Below, piece after piece: positions 1-47,200 of a stretch of DNA of 64,000 bases (positions are counted from its first letter, which is position 1; each line of letters opens with the position of its first letter). Origin of the DNA: Amphiduros pacificus (Eukaryota; Annelida; Polychaeta; Phyllodocida; Hesionidae); NCBI GenBank assembly GCA_949316495.1, contig OX439000.1, forward strand, positions 74,096,570 through 74,160,569. The letters run 5' to 3'. The position numbers were made by a program, and so were the translations under genes. The notes beneath the pieces were generated by a model. That model had not been told where the DNA came from and searched no databases. It saw only the letters and a list, made by a program, of their open reading frames with translations.

Positions 1-243
1 TGAGATCTCCCAGATATGGCTTAGCTGGCATGTTATTACCAGATCAAGTGAGATCTCCAAGTGATGAACTAGCTGGAGTGTTATTACCAGATCAAGTGAG
101 ATCTTCCAGATATGGCTTAGCTGGAGTGTTATTACCAGATCAAGTGAGATCTCCCAGTGATGAACTAGCTGGAGTGTTATTACCAGATCTAGTGAGATCT
201 CCCAAATATTTGGCTTAGCTGGGGTGCTGTTGTTATCAAATCA
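1..243. repeat. 48-bp tandem repeat, about 5 copies, cut by window start
   Basis: Units start at 1, 49, 97, 145 and 193. The middle of the unit alternates between two versions (AGATATGGCTTAGC and AGTGATGAACTAGC), so the array behaves as a 96-bp dimer. The last copy is diverged. Confidence 0.93.
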
Positions 244-1369
244 AATGCGACCTGTCACTTATAGTTTAGCTAGCGTGTGAGATGAGCATGCTAGGACAAA
301 CGGACCGTATAGCACTATCCTTTGATAAATTATGACTATCAAAATTATAAAACTGAACAATTTCCAATGCCCACTGAACCGTTTTAATCTACTCACATTT
401 GCACATTTACGTAAGTTATGAATATTCTCCATCCGTAAATAGCCTCTTTAATTGTTCTGCAGCCAAAGCAGTGAGTCAGCATCTGTTTAGTGTGACCTTC
501 AACTCCCAGGTGATATGAATATGTCTCATTCCATAACAGTATCTCTCAACAATAATCCAATCTCCCCTAATGACCAGGTAAATATGCACACCTTGCTATG
601 CATGTGAGCGTGGTGTGAGTGACTTTATGACAGATGTCGATGCTGCCTATGGGATACTGGGTGTGTGTCGCGTAGCTACCATGTGCACCCTAGCCTCTCA
701 TTCATATTCATGAGAGCATTTTCTTCATTCATTGATCTCAACTATATGTTAGGGCAGACGAGATTGGGGGATGCATTCAGTTTGGGCTGTGTATCTGATG
801 ACTACGTAGTGCTTGTATTGGGAGTGAGGAATTAATGTATGAACGTGGAGTAGTTATTGGCAGAGAGTGGAGGCAAAGTACGCCGCAGACTTCCCCAGAC
901 CTCACACCGCACCCAAACGCCCAAAAAACACAGAGGTAAGTACCACAAGGCCATTCGCTATCCTTCATCTTATTAATGTTGATAACTAAAAGGAGTAGCT
1001 GTGGGATTTATTTGATATTTCCATATTCCTGAGGGACATTGCATGCATCAGGTACATTTGCACAGCGCAATTTGACCAGACGCATTTAGAGATGAGATGA
1101 TTGAGTCACATGCGCTTCCACAATAATGGCCAGCCACAAGCCATGCGCCTACTTTCAATGTAAAACTTGATTTAATTCTGTTAAATCAGATCTGCTAGAG
1201 TCTGAAATGTGATAACAAAAAGGAAAGATAATCATCAATTGTAGAAAGATATTTGATATTTTTAGGCATGATCTTCAAGAGCTCTCACGTTTGTATTATT
1301 CAGGTTAATATGGTAACACACATTTCAGATTAGTGGTTTATTAATATAAAGAGATTTGCTATGTGACGC

Positions 1370-1640
1370 GCCTTAAATGGTTGACTCCTTGCGCCGTCCG
1401 AGAAAGACGGGTCGGGGCGGCCGAGACAGGGCGGCCCACCGGGGACCTTGCCGGGCTTTACCGACTACACGTTGCGCACATATTGTCTTCTTACAGTCAT
1501 CAGCGACCCGTCTTCGAGACATCTTGAGGCGGTGACAAGTGGGCAAAGCCAATGTAGTTTGGTCATTTAATGGTAGCGGTGAGACACGGCCACTGCACGG
1601 GGAATGACAGAGGACCGCTCCGGTCACAGTGCCACCAGAC
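1370..1640. other. CpG-rich patch, possible promoter region
   Basis: A GC- and CpG-dense stretch in otherwise AT-rich sequence, 4.5 kb before the VMAT start exon. It contains a 84-codon frame on the minus strand without any recognisable domain, which I take as chance. Confidence 0.25.
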
Positions 1641-4116
1641 CCGTGATCTTTACCTGACTCCTACCTTTAATGGTTATTGACACAACATCTAACCACAACC
1701 GTGCCCTAATGGCCGTCACTATCGATCCCCCCTTTGTTATCCAGCACACTTAACTTGCGTGTTGAAATTTCACTTGATTCCTGGCGCGGGACACGAGGTC
1801 CTTATCGGATAAGGATGAGACCTCCCCGCGAGCAGATCATTCTTCTCGGCATCTCTGAATCATCTCGACGCGCAAACAGCCTCCCGCAAACTCTTATATC
1901 CTTATATTTCCGTAGTTTCTATATTTTTCTTTAACTATTTGATTAAAAAAGAATTCTTCTTATATAATTTAAATATGGATCTTAAACAAATCCAAATGTC
2001 TCATTTTAGCAAAATAATTTGAATATTAAAAAAAACATGGTTTCACGTAAACACTGTGTAAACACAACTTATGAATCATATGCAAGTCATTAAACAGCAG
2101 GAGGCCGAAAAATATTGCTTCAAAGATTATTTCTAGGGGAAAAATAATGACTTTAACTCCGAAAATCACTTAGGAATTGAATGCCAACAGGAAAGATATA
2201 AATAGAGAAAGAAGAAAGAAGACAGGCGTAGACATTTCTCATAGCTCCTGGCGCCGTGATCTCATAACTTCAACACGATATTGACTGAAGTAGAATTGCG
2301 TCTAAATTCATATACATTTGTTATTAAATCATTCATAATGTTAAATGAAGTAGATGTTCAAATTATATTTCACGTGTTTATTAATCAAGATATGCTGCAC
2401 TCAGAGACATTTAACACAAATATCTCTGCTGCACTGCATCAAAAAAGAGATTTCAATGTATTATGTAACATACTAATAGTGTATGAAGGTCCTCACAGGC
2501 CTATTGCACAAGCCCCGGATGTAGGACCTTTATGGTAGTCACATTGGCGGGTCTCGGCCTCTGACGACCTCTACCTGGACATCATCTTAAAGTGTTGACA
2601 TCTGAAGCTTTTATAGGAGAGAAATAAAAATGTGAATTGTAACCGAATCTTTGATTATGCCAGCCAGACAGCTCAATTTACCGCGAATGACAGCCTATTC
2701 CTATTATTATCGGTATTATTATTATCATTATTGTTATTGCATGGTCAATGAATAGCTCTTTGCATTATTTATAGTAATAAGAGTCATTACAACAACAATT
2801 GCTGAATTCATGAAGTATCTCTTTACATCGATAGTGAAGTTCCACTAAAATAACACTAATTACATCTAACTGCTTACATGCAAGCAATTAAGATGTGTAG
2901 GAGCAAGAGGACAACAAGAACAGAATCAAACCTAATTCTTAGTGAAGTTCAATAATACTGACATAATTGAGTGGGTCTAGATGGCAGTCCCTCAGGGGGG
3001 CACTGTTAGATAATGCAGCGTGCGCACCCACTGTGCATAGACATCTATTGTAAAGTTATGTGCGACGTTCCTTAAGTTGCACTTTGAAATTCATATGAAC
3101 AAAAATTCTCAGTATTGATTTATTAAGCTGCAAGTATATTATTTGAGTTGGGGTATGGGAAGAGTGTTAGTCATGGGTCCACGTGCAAGTAATATACATG
3201 TTAGAAGCTGATGTCATGGTTACCGGGCGATTTAGAGTCAGAGTTATATGAGCAATTGTCAGTGATGTCAAGTTTGACTCTTGTTCTGTTGCCAGTCTCA
3301 CAGTAATTGCACACAGGAACATCTACTCCATTTGTCAGAGTTAAAGTGGCCCATATTGACCGGCACCTCTGAGCAGACCTTTCATCTACAGGGCCCGGCC
3401 TGTCAGGGACAGTTGGCCGGGGAGCAATGGCTGCCCTTGTCTTTATTTTAGCTTTTATTTCTTGAGTCACATAAGAGAAAACTGTAAAGCGAGTTAACTT
3501 GTAGCTTGCTGAGGTATGAAACGATTGTGCGGCGCGGATTTATGTGAATGAGTGATGCGGCTTTGACAAGCGGTGAGCCTGATCACTGATCGTAGCCACA
3601 TTTCTTTAGTAATGGAATGGGCAGGAAAATGGGCTTGTGCTGGAGGCAAGCCCAGAATGCGGCCATGCTGAATAGGCGGTAGATAACCACTCTAATAACA
3701 CACTACACCCAAACCAGGTATGATCCGGACACAGCACCAGATCAATACACGCATATGCTTGCCATTAGTACCGTGGAGAAGAGACACTTAGCCCAAACTG
3801 GTTCAAAGAGAACATAATATCAAATTATGTCTATATTAGGCTTGTCTCAAATGGCTGTCACCCCACCATGCCACAGGTTTTAAGAGGAGACCACTTTGAG
3901 AGAGTCATTGTCAAACTACGATATGTAAAGAGCACCCCAATCAATGGCAAATCACCAAATTAATGTCATGCCAAATGGCCAAGTTGAAGGTTTGGCTAAA
4001 TGGTAAAGTTAAATGTTGAGCTTCACAGTCAAGTGGAAGGTCTTGCTAAATGGCCAAGTTCACCATTGAACTAAGTTGTCACAGATTTGAATGCAACAAT
4101 TTTTATATGCTCCTTT

Positions 4117-4253
4117 AAATATCATACGTACAGGCAAATATCATACGTACAGGCAAATATCATACGTACAGGCAAATATCATACGTACAGGCAAATATCA
4201 TACGTACAGGCAAATATCATACGTACAGGCAAATATCATACGTACAGGCAGAT
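4117..4253. repeat. 19-bp tandem repeat, 7 copies
   Basis: ATCATACGTA recurs at 4121 and every 19 bp to 4235, with CAGGCAAAT between. The copies are nearly identical, so the array is recent. Confidence 0.95.
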
Positions 4254-4472
4254 ATAATGTCCAAATGCACTGTTAAACAACTTCTTGTAGTTGAGCAAAA
4301 CGATTTTTGATAAATGATTGATGGATCGGAGATAAGACATGTCCCTGTCACACCGGATAAAGAGCAAATCCTACACTTACGTGTGAATCAATACAGATAT
4401 TTAATCATTTTTCACATATTTCAAGTTAAACACTCCAGCAGGTCATCTTATTAAAGCTTACATTTGTCTACC

Positions 4473-4598
<126 letters not shown>

Positions 4599-5015
4599 AG
4601 AGATTGTATTAGATATGGGGTTTTTACCAATCTCAGACCTGTCTTGTGGGGCATTGACGTACTGTGAGGCATATAAAATACCCCACTCTTCATAGTGCAG
4701 CTGCTTAGTCACAGTTACATGAGTAACCTGTACAAGGCCTTTTTGAACAAACATGTCTGAGAAGCATATTTATACAACCAGGCCATAACTATATAAATCA
4801 CTGCCATCTAGTGTCACAGTTAGTAATAAGTGCCCTGGTGGTGGATAATGGCATTAGCGCCATTGATATGAACGTTAGATTTGTGGGGTATGTAAAATAA
4901 ATTCATTATTAACACCAGATGGCACTCTCCTGTTACACACATTAAGGTATGAGATGGTATCCCATAATGAGGTCTGACAAAGATACTTCCAGTACCTCAT
5001 ATCTGTACCAGCTTC

Positions 5016-5017
<2 letters not shown>

Positions 5018-5064
<47 letters not shown>
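5018..5064. repeat. (TA)n microsatellite
   Basis: Uninterrupted AT dinucleotides, followed by a 19-bp word (ATATGCTTGCCATTAGTAC) also found at about 3754. Confidence 0.95.
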
Positions 5065-5066
<2 letters not shown>

Positions 5067-5660
5067 TTGCCATTAGTACAGCAATTGACAATTAATGACT
5101 TAAGTGTTTACATATGCTGGTTTTCAAATATGAAATGAAGCTTAAAGACCGAAGTAGGTTCTCAGATATGGTGCCCGATGTATTTGGTGGGGATGTAAGT
5201 GAGGGGTTCTCACTGACTCTGCCAGAGATTGCTCGGACACGTATCTGGTGACTAAGTAACAACACGTTAAACCAGGACACAAGAAGAGATCAACAGACTT
5301 GAGTCACATCTCGGCTGATAAAATTGCCAACCATAGCATCACAGGGACATAAAAAGTCGTGTTGACCATTCTTTCTCATATAAGTGGGTTAAACCTAGAG
5401 ACAGTCTTTATCAGCCAACAGGAACCGGAAGCTCTTACTACGACATTAAAAACATACTGTACAACCTATTCATGGAACGATCCCAAGCGACCAACCGGAG
5501 AACAAATCCCAACCCCTACAGAAACAAATTATATCAATGATACCTTTTTGAACAGATATCTACAAAAAACCCATAAATTTGGTAAAGTAATAGATTATGC
5601 GAGTATGCTTATTACCTAATCAAAAACATCGTTAACCTGGAGAATCCTATGGATACATAG

Positions 5661-5792
5661 TTTGCATATGTTTGTATGACATCATATGTTTGCATGACAT
5701 CATGTTTGCATGACATCATATGTTTGCATGACATCATGTGTTTGTATGACATCATATGTTTGCATGACATCATGTGTTTGCATGACATCATA
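5661..5792. repeat. 18-bp tandem repeat, about 7 copies
   Basis: The unit is TTTGCATGACATCATATG with minor variants (GCATG/GTATG, ATATG/ATGTG) and one shortened copy near 5701. Confidence 0.92.
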
Positions 5793-6106
5793 AAAGATTT
5801 GAGTATTTTGATAAATCAGATACTAGTACTACATTTCAACTTTAAATCGTTGCCTTAATTACATCAGACAAACAGTGGTATTGGTTTAACCTTATATGTA
5901 TATCTGGGGCAAACGGGATAGCAGATTGCCCTGTTGTCTTCCTTTGTCTTCATAGGTAATCAGAAATGAGTGTCCTGTATGTAAATATGATACTGCTGGT
6001 AGTCTTGGAGTTGGGGCCTGTATGGGCTTGAGTGCATGGTTTGTTTCTGCTGTTTGTCCTTGGCTATTATCATACAATTAAACATTCTTCTCTGTGTGTC
6101 TTTGCA

Positions 6107-6153
6107 GGAAGTCGGCTGTTATGTAACCTGGGCGGCCCACTGAAGCCATCATC
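6107..6153 (+). other. 5' UTR part of the VMAT start exon, with start-stop uORF
   Basis: A pyrimidine-rich acceptor (TTTGCAG) ends at 6106, so transcription starts in at least one exon further upstream that I could not identify. The 47-nt leader holds ATG directly followed by TAA at 6121-6126, a minimal upstream ORF 27 nt before the real start. Confidence 0.75.
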
Positions 6154-40555
<34,402 letters not shown>

Positions 40556-41200
40556 CCCGCAATAAACTGTGACGCTCACCCAATGACAAGCGATCAGTCT
40601 CGCAAATCATACGGCGAGACTGATCCACAATTAAGTGAGTATCACAGATACTATGAGGAATCTCGGCCAATGCCGTGTGAGTCTCGCAGGTCCTATGGAG
40701 AAACAGAGCCAATGCCGTGCGAGTCTCGCAGGTCCTATGGAGAAACAGAGCCAATGCCGTGTGAGTCTCGCAGGTCCTATGGAGAAACAGAGCCAATGCC
40801 GTGTGAGTCTCGCAGGTCCTATGGAGAAACAGAGCCAATGCCGTGTGAGTCTCGCAGGTCCTATGGAGAAACAGAGCCAATGCCGTGTGAGTCTCGCAGG
40901 TCTTATGGAGAAACAGAGCCAATGCCGTGTGAATCTCGCAGGTCCTATGGAGAAACAGAGCCAATGCCGTGTGAGTCTCGCAGGTCTTATGGAGAAACAG
41001 AGCCAATGCCGTGTGAGTCTCGCAGGTCCTATGGAGAAACAGAGCCAATGCCGTGTGAGTCTCGGTTAGGGTCTGATAGGTGTCGCCCCTTGCAGAATGG
41101 GAGACAGCCAAAACATGGCAAACCCGGTAAACCACGTTCATTGTTAATTGAGTCTCGGCCATATGAAACTCGTCCAGTGCAGAGTGAATCTCGGTTTTGA
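40556..41200 (+). CDS. In-frame extension after the VMAT stop, 14-residue tandem repeats
   Basis: After TAG the VMAT frame continues for 214 codons to the stop at 41198-41200. Nine perfect copies of PMPCESRRSYGETE plus a partial tenth (40667-41065) sit between less regular flanks that keep the same words (SRKSYGETDP before, ESRPYETRP and ESRF after). The array copies differ at only three sites, TGT/TGC, TCC/TCT and GAG/GAA, all synonymous in this frame. The degenerate copy at 40595-40630 also differs mainly at third positions (TAC/TAT, GGC/GGA, GAG/GAA, ACT/ACA) with conservative K/R and D/E swaps. In other frames the same changes alter residues. This suggests real translation by readthrough, by alternative splicing past TAG, or from ATG 40583. 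The alternative is an untranslated minisatellite. Confidence 0.55.
   Translation, partial: PAINCDAHPMTSDQSRKSYGETDPQLSEYHRYYEESRPMPCESRRSYGETEPMPCESRRSYGETEPMPCESRRSYGETEPMPCESRRSYGETEPMPCESRRSYGETEPMPCESRRSYGETEPMPCESRRSYGETEPMPCESRRSYGETEPMPCESRRSYGETEPMPCESRLGSDRCRPLQNGRQPKHGKPGKPRSLLIESRPYETRPVQSESRF
40561..40566 (+). promoter_or_regulatory. AATAAA five bases after the VMAT stop
   Basis: A canonical polyadenylation hexamer lies between the TAG stop and the downstream open frame. If used, the mRNA would end near 40580-40600 and exclude the repeat extension. Use is unproven. Confidence 0.35.
40667..41065 (+). repeat. 42-bp tandem repeat, 9.5 copies, in VMAT last exon
   Basis: The unit is 42 bp and therefore 14 codons. 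Copies start at 40667, 40709, 40751 and so on every 42 bp without indels. Four differences occur at three sites. Confidence 0.97.
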
Positions 41201-42780
41201 TTAATATGTGACCATGCAATGTCAATATGAAATAGTTGATGTAATCAAAACAAAACTTGTATTCCCTCGTTGTGGCCTCACACGCGCCATCTTGTGACAG
41301 TCGAAGGAAAACAAAGGCAAACACAAAGTGACTGAACGTAACAACGCCATTAATGTGATATACATGACACGTGATAATATAGTGCAAATGTAAGAACCCC
41401 ATCTATCGGGCAAACATTACATAATGGACGAGAACCTGGGACGAGAATCAGCGAGAAAACCATGCATGCAGATGTTCGAGGAAGTCCTCGTTTACCGTCA
41501 TTCAAACGAGAAAGACAATTCTTTCTAACTAAATTATATACACCAGACAACTCCACCAGAAGTAGACTTACATGTATATTTGAATATGTTAAATTTGTTG
41601 CTAACGATCAAGCTTAACAAGGACATTGGTTGCCCAGTAGGATTTGACAATAAGGGTAATGGTTAAAAATGATCCCGCAGATGTTATTACGTGTATAGCT
41701 GGGCTACAATTGTGTTGTTGCCAGATCATAGGGATGTACCGTTTGGTAGTACATTTGATATATGTAAATAGGATAAAATTGTTATTGAAATTGTATATTC
41801 ATAGAAATTTATTTTATTAATTCCACATGTCAAATTTAGGATCTGATAGTTGGTGCTGTTTATTGATGGAAGCGCCACCTGTGGACGTTTTAGAATCACG
41901 TGACCTAATATGGCTGATGACCACTCTGCATTTGAAGTAGATTATGTAAAGTGTCAGGAAATGAATTATATCTGTTGAAGTTTATTGTGATAGTTCAAAG
42001 AATGTTTGAGACCATGCTGATGGGAACATCGTCCCATACATTTCGATGTATCTGTTTGCATGAAGTCAGTTATCCTCTTAAAATATATATTCTAGTTCTT
42101 AAAAATATAAATGCTAGTCCCGCGAATAGGTATTTAGACGTGAACTATGTTTTATAAAGATCAAAAATATACCGGAGAAACTGTGAAGACAAATTGGATG
42201 ATGTTATTGTATTTGGTGTATTCGTGATGTTCTCGATGTTACCAAAAATTATGTAAATTGTGTATAATGAACCAAGCCATTAATTGGAAGTGTCAGTAAT
42301 CAACAAAAGAGTTTGAGAGCTGTTTGTTCATGATTTCCCCTGATTGTGGAGACATACAAGTAAATTAATCAATGAATGATCATCAAATCAAGTTGTCATG
42401 AGTGTAACAAAGAGCATATGATAAGAATGTAAATAATTCATCTATAATCTTTGAAATCAGAAGAAGATTACAGACTTGGCATTTCATTATCATCAAATGG
42501 TTACCGATACTGGTGTTTCTTATAATGTAATATATACCATGCAAAAATTGCCTCATTTAATTAATCCTACATTGGTGATTCCTAGTCATGGACAAGTTTT
42601 TTATGTATGCTGGGTTTCAAAACTTTTTTTTTTCATTGCATGTTAAATGAGGATAAAGATCAGATATATTTTTCCTTCAATCTCGATTTTTGATTACAAG
42701 GCATTTATAAAAAAAATATGTTTGTGATCAAATTAAGAAGCCTTATGTCCTATGTCTGGCAGACCTTTGCCTGTAAGGAG

Positions 42781-42786
42781 AATAAA
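42781..42786 (+). promoter_or_regulatory. Candidate distal poly(A) signal of VMAT
   Basis: AATAAA in AT-rich sequence, about 2.2 kb after the TAG stop. It is one of several possible distal sites. Confidence 0.25.
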
Positions 42787-43731
42787 TATATTATTTTGAA
42801 AATGATATGTATATAGTTATCATGCACCAATGTAACTTAAAGAGGCTTCATAACAGATACTTTACACTGTCATTGTCAAACAGGAAATAGACGAAAGTTT
42901 GTAAAAAAATAATCAGCAATTGTATGGTTATATTCGCAAATGTAATATATCTAGTCTATGTGTATGATTACATGTTATTGTACCTGTCTAGTATACATAA
43001 ATATAAAAATATGTAAAACTGTCAATATATATACATGCCAGGACCATATTGTGTGTATTAGTGACAAGGTTCACATAACGATAGACATAGACATATATAT
43101 GAATATATGTATATATATATGCCAAAACATTTCTGTATGATGAGGAGGAAGCTGGTTATAGCCAGACTAGAGTTGATGTCATTATGGAGACAATAAATGT
43201 CACATAGCAACACTGCAATTATCCGTCTTTGCTTTTTTTTAAAGAGAGAGAGAGATAGAGATAATATTAATGAAGAGTAAGTTAAATGGTTTCTAATTTT
43301 CGAAATGATTATAACTCAAAATGGTACAGTTCATGTCCAAATTGACCTTGTTGTGATGCGAGTAATCTGTGATCGCCCTTGCTATTGTTAAGACCTCTTT
43401 ATTTCTTATTAGTTTTACCCTTTTGATTTTTGCATCAGAAAAACATTACCATCAATGTTTCCATCAGCTGTTTTGACCGGCCTCTTTTTGTGAAATGCTT
43501 ATTTCTAACCATTGCGTTGCTTTCTCTTCAAGAATTTTGTTTTATTCCATAATGTTATGAAACATTTTTTTTCTAAAAGACCTCTTTATTTCTTATTAGT
43601 TTTGCCCTAAATGATAATATTGAAGATATGACGTCATTGTGAGCGTCTGCAGATCACACGTTTTTGATTATATTACTCAATTAAACCCAATTTTGACAAA
43701 GATGAATTATTAATGAATTAAACTTCGAGTG

Positions 43732-43738
43732 TATAAAA
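43732..43738 (+). promoter_or_regulatory. TATA-box-like element upstream of the Meteorin-like gene
   Basis: TATAAAA about 370 bp before the start codon, followed by a higher-GC stretch (about 43800-44105) that could be the 5' UTR. No start site can be fixed from sequence alone. Confidence 0.2.
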
Positions 43739-44105
43739 AACTTATGGAAAAGTTAGAATCGAAAAGCTTGGGAAATCATGAATATCAACAATAGACTGTA
43801 GATGTCGCACGTGTCGCTGTTGAAAGCGTACTCGGCGGAAGTGATCAGATGTCTCTGCGTACCTGTCCTCATCCGACACCAGGTGGCACTAGTTGGTCGC
43901 CATCTGCCAGGTGTGACGACACAGAGGCACCAAGCCCCACCATTCACTATCTCCAGGTAGGTGAGTGTACACACAGGGTGACCACATGGTCTGCGGGCAG
44001 CGAGTAGGCGGCACCGTGCCACACTAGTGAGACCAGCACACGCTGGAGCATTTTACCCTCTAACACATGCTTGAGGCATACAATCCTGGAATACAAGCTG
44101 GAGAC

Positions 44106-44239
44106 ATGAAGACGGGTCCCACCTCGCCGGGAATCACGGGGCTATGGCTCGTGTCCCTACTGCTTTGTCTGATAAAACCTGCAGCAGGAAAATATAAAAA
44201 TGTAGATGATAACAAGGTGTTACCAGAATGCATATGGAG
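44106..44239 (+). CDS. Meteorin-like exon 1 (signal peptide, first cysteine)
   Basis: ATG at 44106 opens 44 codons plus two bases (AG), ending at donor GTGAGT. A polar N-terminus, a 10-residue hydrophobic core and a PAAG cleavage region make a textbook signal peptide. The exon ends PECIW plus split arginine. Confidence 0.75.
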
Positions 44240-47200
44240 GTGAGTTGCGTCATGTTGAGGGCTACTTGCCTGTTCTGTGGAGGGATTTGTTTTGTACCTG
44301 ACCGTTGAAGCTTTAGTACTCATGTATTGTGTGTCATTTGTCAGTTGTGTGCTTTATCCTTGCCTTTTTTCCAGCTTGGTTTGGCATTCAGATTCACGTC
44401 TCATGTGTAATATGAGCAAGAAAGATGCGACTAGATATTTCTCAATATTTAGCTTCTCAGCAAGTAGTAGATCATAAAATGAATTAATATTATCCAGGTC
44501 AGCGGCATGTATGATTGTAGATAATTAACTTAATATGCATCCGCTGAAAACAAGTTTCATTAACATAAATGTAGACCAAAAAATGAAAACAAATGAGAGG
44601 GATTAAAAATACAACAAACCACCTGTGACGGCTTTCATGCGATGAGAACATACGCCGTGCGATAATTGTTAATTAAACATTCCCCATGCATGTTGACTTT
44701 TGTTGCCTTTAATGTCAGGTTAAATACCTGTGCACATAACATATCGCTAAGATAATACCAATTAGCTACACCTGTGCCTTGTTGATGCTGTGGATATTTT
44801 ACTTCACCTATATATGCTGAATGTCATATTATCGTGGATATATTAACAGCTGATTATTAGCAATTACAGCCACACTAGTTTGTGAGAGATGCTGGGTTTA
44901 GTGGGCGCTCTTGTGAGTGAGGTGACATGATAGAACATGATAGGGGAGAACATGATGCGTGGTTATATGGAAGCAACAAACAGTCACACAGCATGTCTCA
45001 GCACAATGAAGTATCAAATTTCAGTCTTCATTTGCTCTCACAATTTCTATGCAAATTACAGACGGCGTTTCTGCGTGACAATCTGATCGTGTGACTTTGT
45101 GCAGATTCTCAACCACAACTGTTAAATTAAAAAGTGGGCTTAGCATGTTATAAGAAATAAAATCTCATCATATTATGAACAAATATTTTACCGCTGAAAG
45201 CAGCGGTTCAATATATACATTTGAGGATCCGCGTGTTATAAACGGTGTACTATTTTGAGGCCCATACTTCAACGCACACGTTAATAAGGACATTTGATAT
45301 TGGTTCCTGGACCTGGAGAGGCTGTATATAGTAAAGTCTGGCCTCATTGTAAATGTTTATTGTTAGTATATGAATCTGGCCAGATCAGATGTGCAAATAT
45401 TGCTGATTTACGGTATTGAGTGATTTTTTTTTTCTCGCTTGATCCAAATATGATGTGCACATACATGCAGCATAGAGTTAAATATATAAGTCATGTGTTC
45501 ATATAATCTTGATTGTTTAATGGATAGGTGCCCAGTGCGACCCCATCTGCTCATTACACGTCTAACACGTGAGCAAAGTATATATATCTCCGATATGAGA
45601 GGGACCAACTGAACTGGACAGTGATATATCCTTTCCAGAGATTGTCATAGTCTTGATGAAGACATATCTTTATACAGGCTGATTATTACGGGAGCAGTGG
45701 CGTTTTTTTTACTAGTACTAGTTGTTACGGGTGGGTATGGGGGGATAGGTATGTGGGCAAGTAGTCATGGACCCCAACATATCCAGATTTCAGCCCCCCC
45801 CCCCCCTTTCAGAAAATCCTGGCTACACCACTGGGGAGGTCGTCTATAAATGGCCGTTTGTCCTGATATTGTTTATTGTCTATCTGTCTATCATGAGATA
45901 CGACTGAGAAAATTAAAATAATATGGTTCATGTTAGATGACCTTAAAAAGGAGCGAATCTAGTGCAGGCATCTTCAAGTCGTCGCATCAAGAATTCTATT
46001 GTCACAAAAGGTCAATCGATCCTTATTGAAATAACGTTATAAAAGGTCCAATTTATCGGCAGACTTGGTGAGGACATATACTGGATAAATGCATCACTAT
46101 GCCAAGGATTGAGTGGTGTGGGAACATATCTCCATCTAAATATCTATTGGACATTTTGCGGTTATTCCCGTCCTGCTAGGGACCCAGCCTTGAATATGGA
46201 TGTTACCAATGTCGATGTGTTGTCATGTCCAAACCATGCTCATATGCAGATCACAGTATCGGTTTGCGCGCGCTGAATGCCGCCAGGTCATCCACCTGCA
46301 TACAGTATACGTCACACAGGCGCTCTCATATATATCCGATGTCTGCTAATTCACACATATTATACTGAAACATTCCACTCCTGTAGGATTTAGTTTTGAC
46401 AAAGAGATCATTTCCTCCCTCTTTTACCCAGAAATCTACACTGAAGGGGTTATATCATGATGCTCTTGTGTACTCCACAGTCTCAGTTTCAGGGTAATCG
46501 GTTGATGCCCCTGTGCTGTAAGACATGTACCAAGGGATTAACACATCACGTACAAATACATGTCACTGAAATAAATATGACGATATTTCAGAACACATTA
46601 ACCTCTCCACAGCATCACATATTTTGAAACAGTTTTTTTCCTACCTCACAAGGCCAATACTGAAAAAAAAACTGCCTCAGGTGATAGAAAAAAACTTTCT
46701 TTTAACAATAATTGCCTATTTAGATGAAGATCTGTTGTCTAAACCGCCACTTTGGACATATTATCAGTTGTGACCTTGTTCGTGGTGAACTGCTCCTGGC
46801 ATCGAGATCACAAAGTCACATGCATTCCACACGAGGAAACCTCTCCCGGAAGCTGGCGGCCAAAGTTTGTACAACACTCAATTATATCGATATAATTTCC
46901 GTCTAAATATAAATGTTTAGACATATAAATAAGCACAAAATATCATTTTGTGCATTATTTTTAATATTATATAAATATATCTATATACTAAGATACAGAA
47001 GTATAAGAGTTGGGCGAGAGAGAGTAATGTATGCGGTGCCAGGGGGCATGAAGATAAAGTGAGCGGCTGGGAGACCTGAGCTCATTATGACGGTGGCGGA
47101 TCAGATCTTCGGCTCTTTGCTCATATGATATCCCGCCGAGCCGAGCCGTGACTGCGGGCACACGGAGCACTAATAGGTGGTGATATGGGCCCCCGGGACA

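Larger units (their letters stand above)
41201..44105. other. VMAT 3' UTR and intergenic region
   Basis: AT-rich, no coding frame recognised. A 27-bp word (AAGACCTCTTTATTTCTTAT, TAGTTTT) occurs twice in direct orientation at 43390-43416 and 43577-43603. The last 300 bp before the Meteorin-like start are richer in G and C. Confidence 0.7.
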
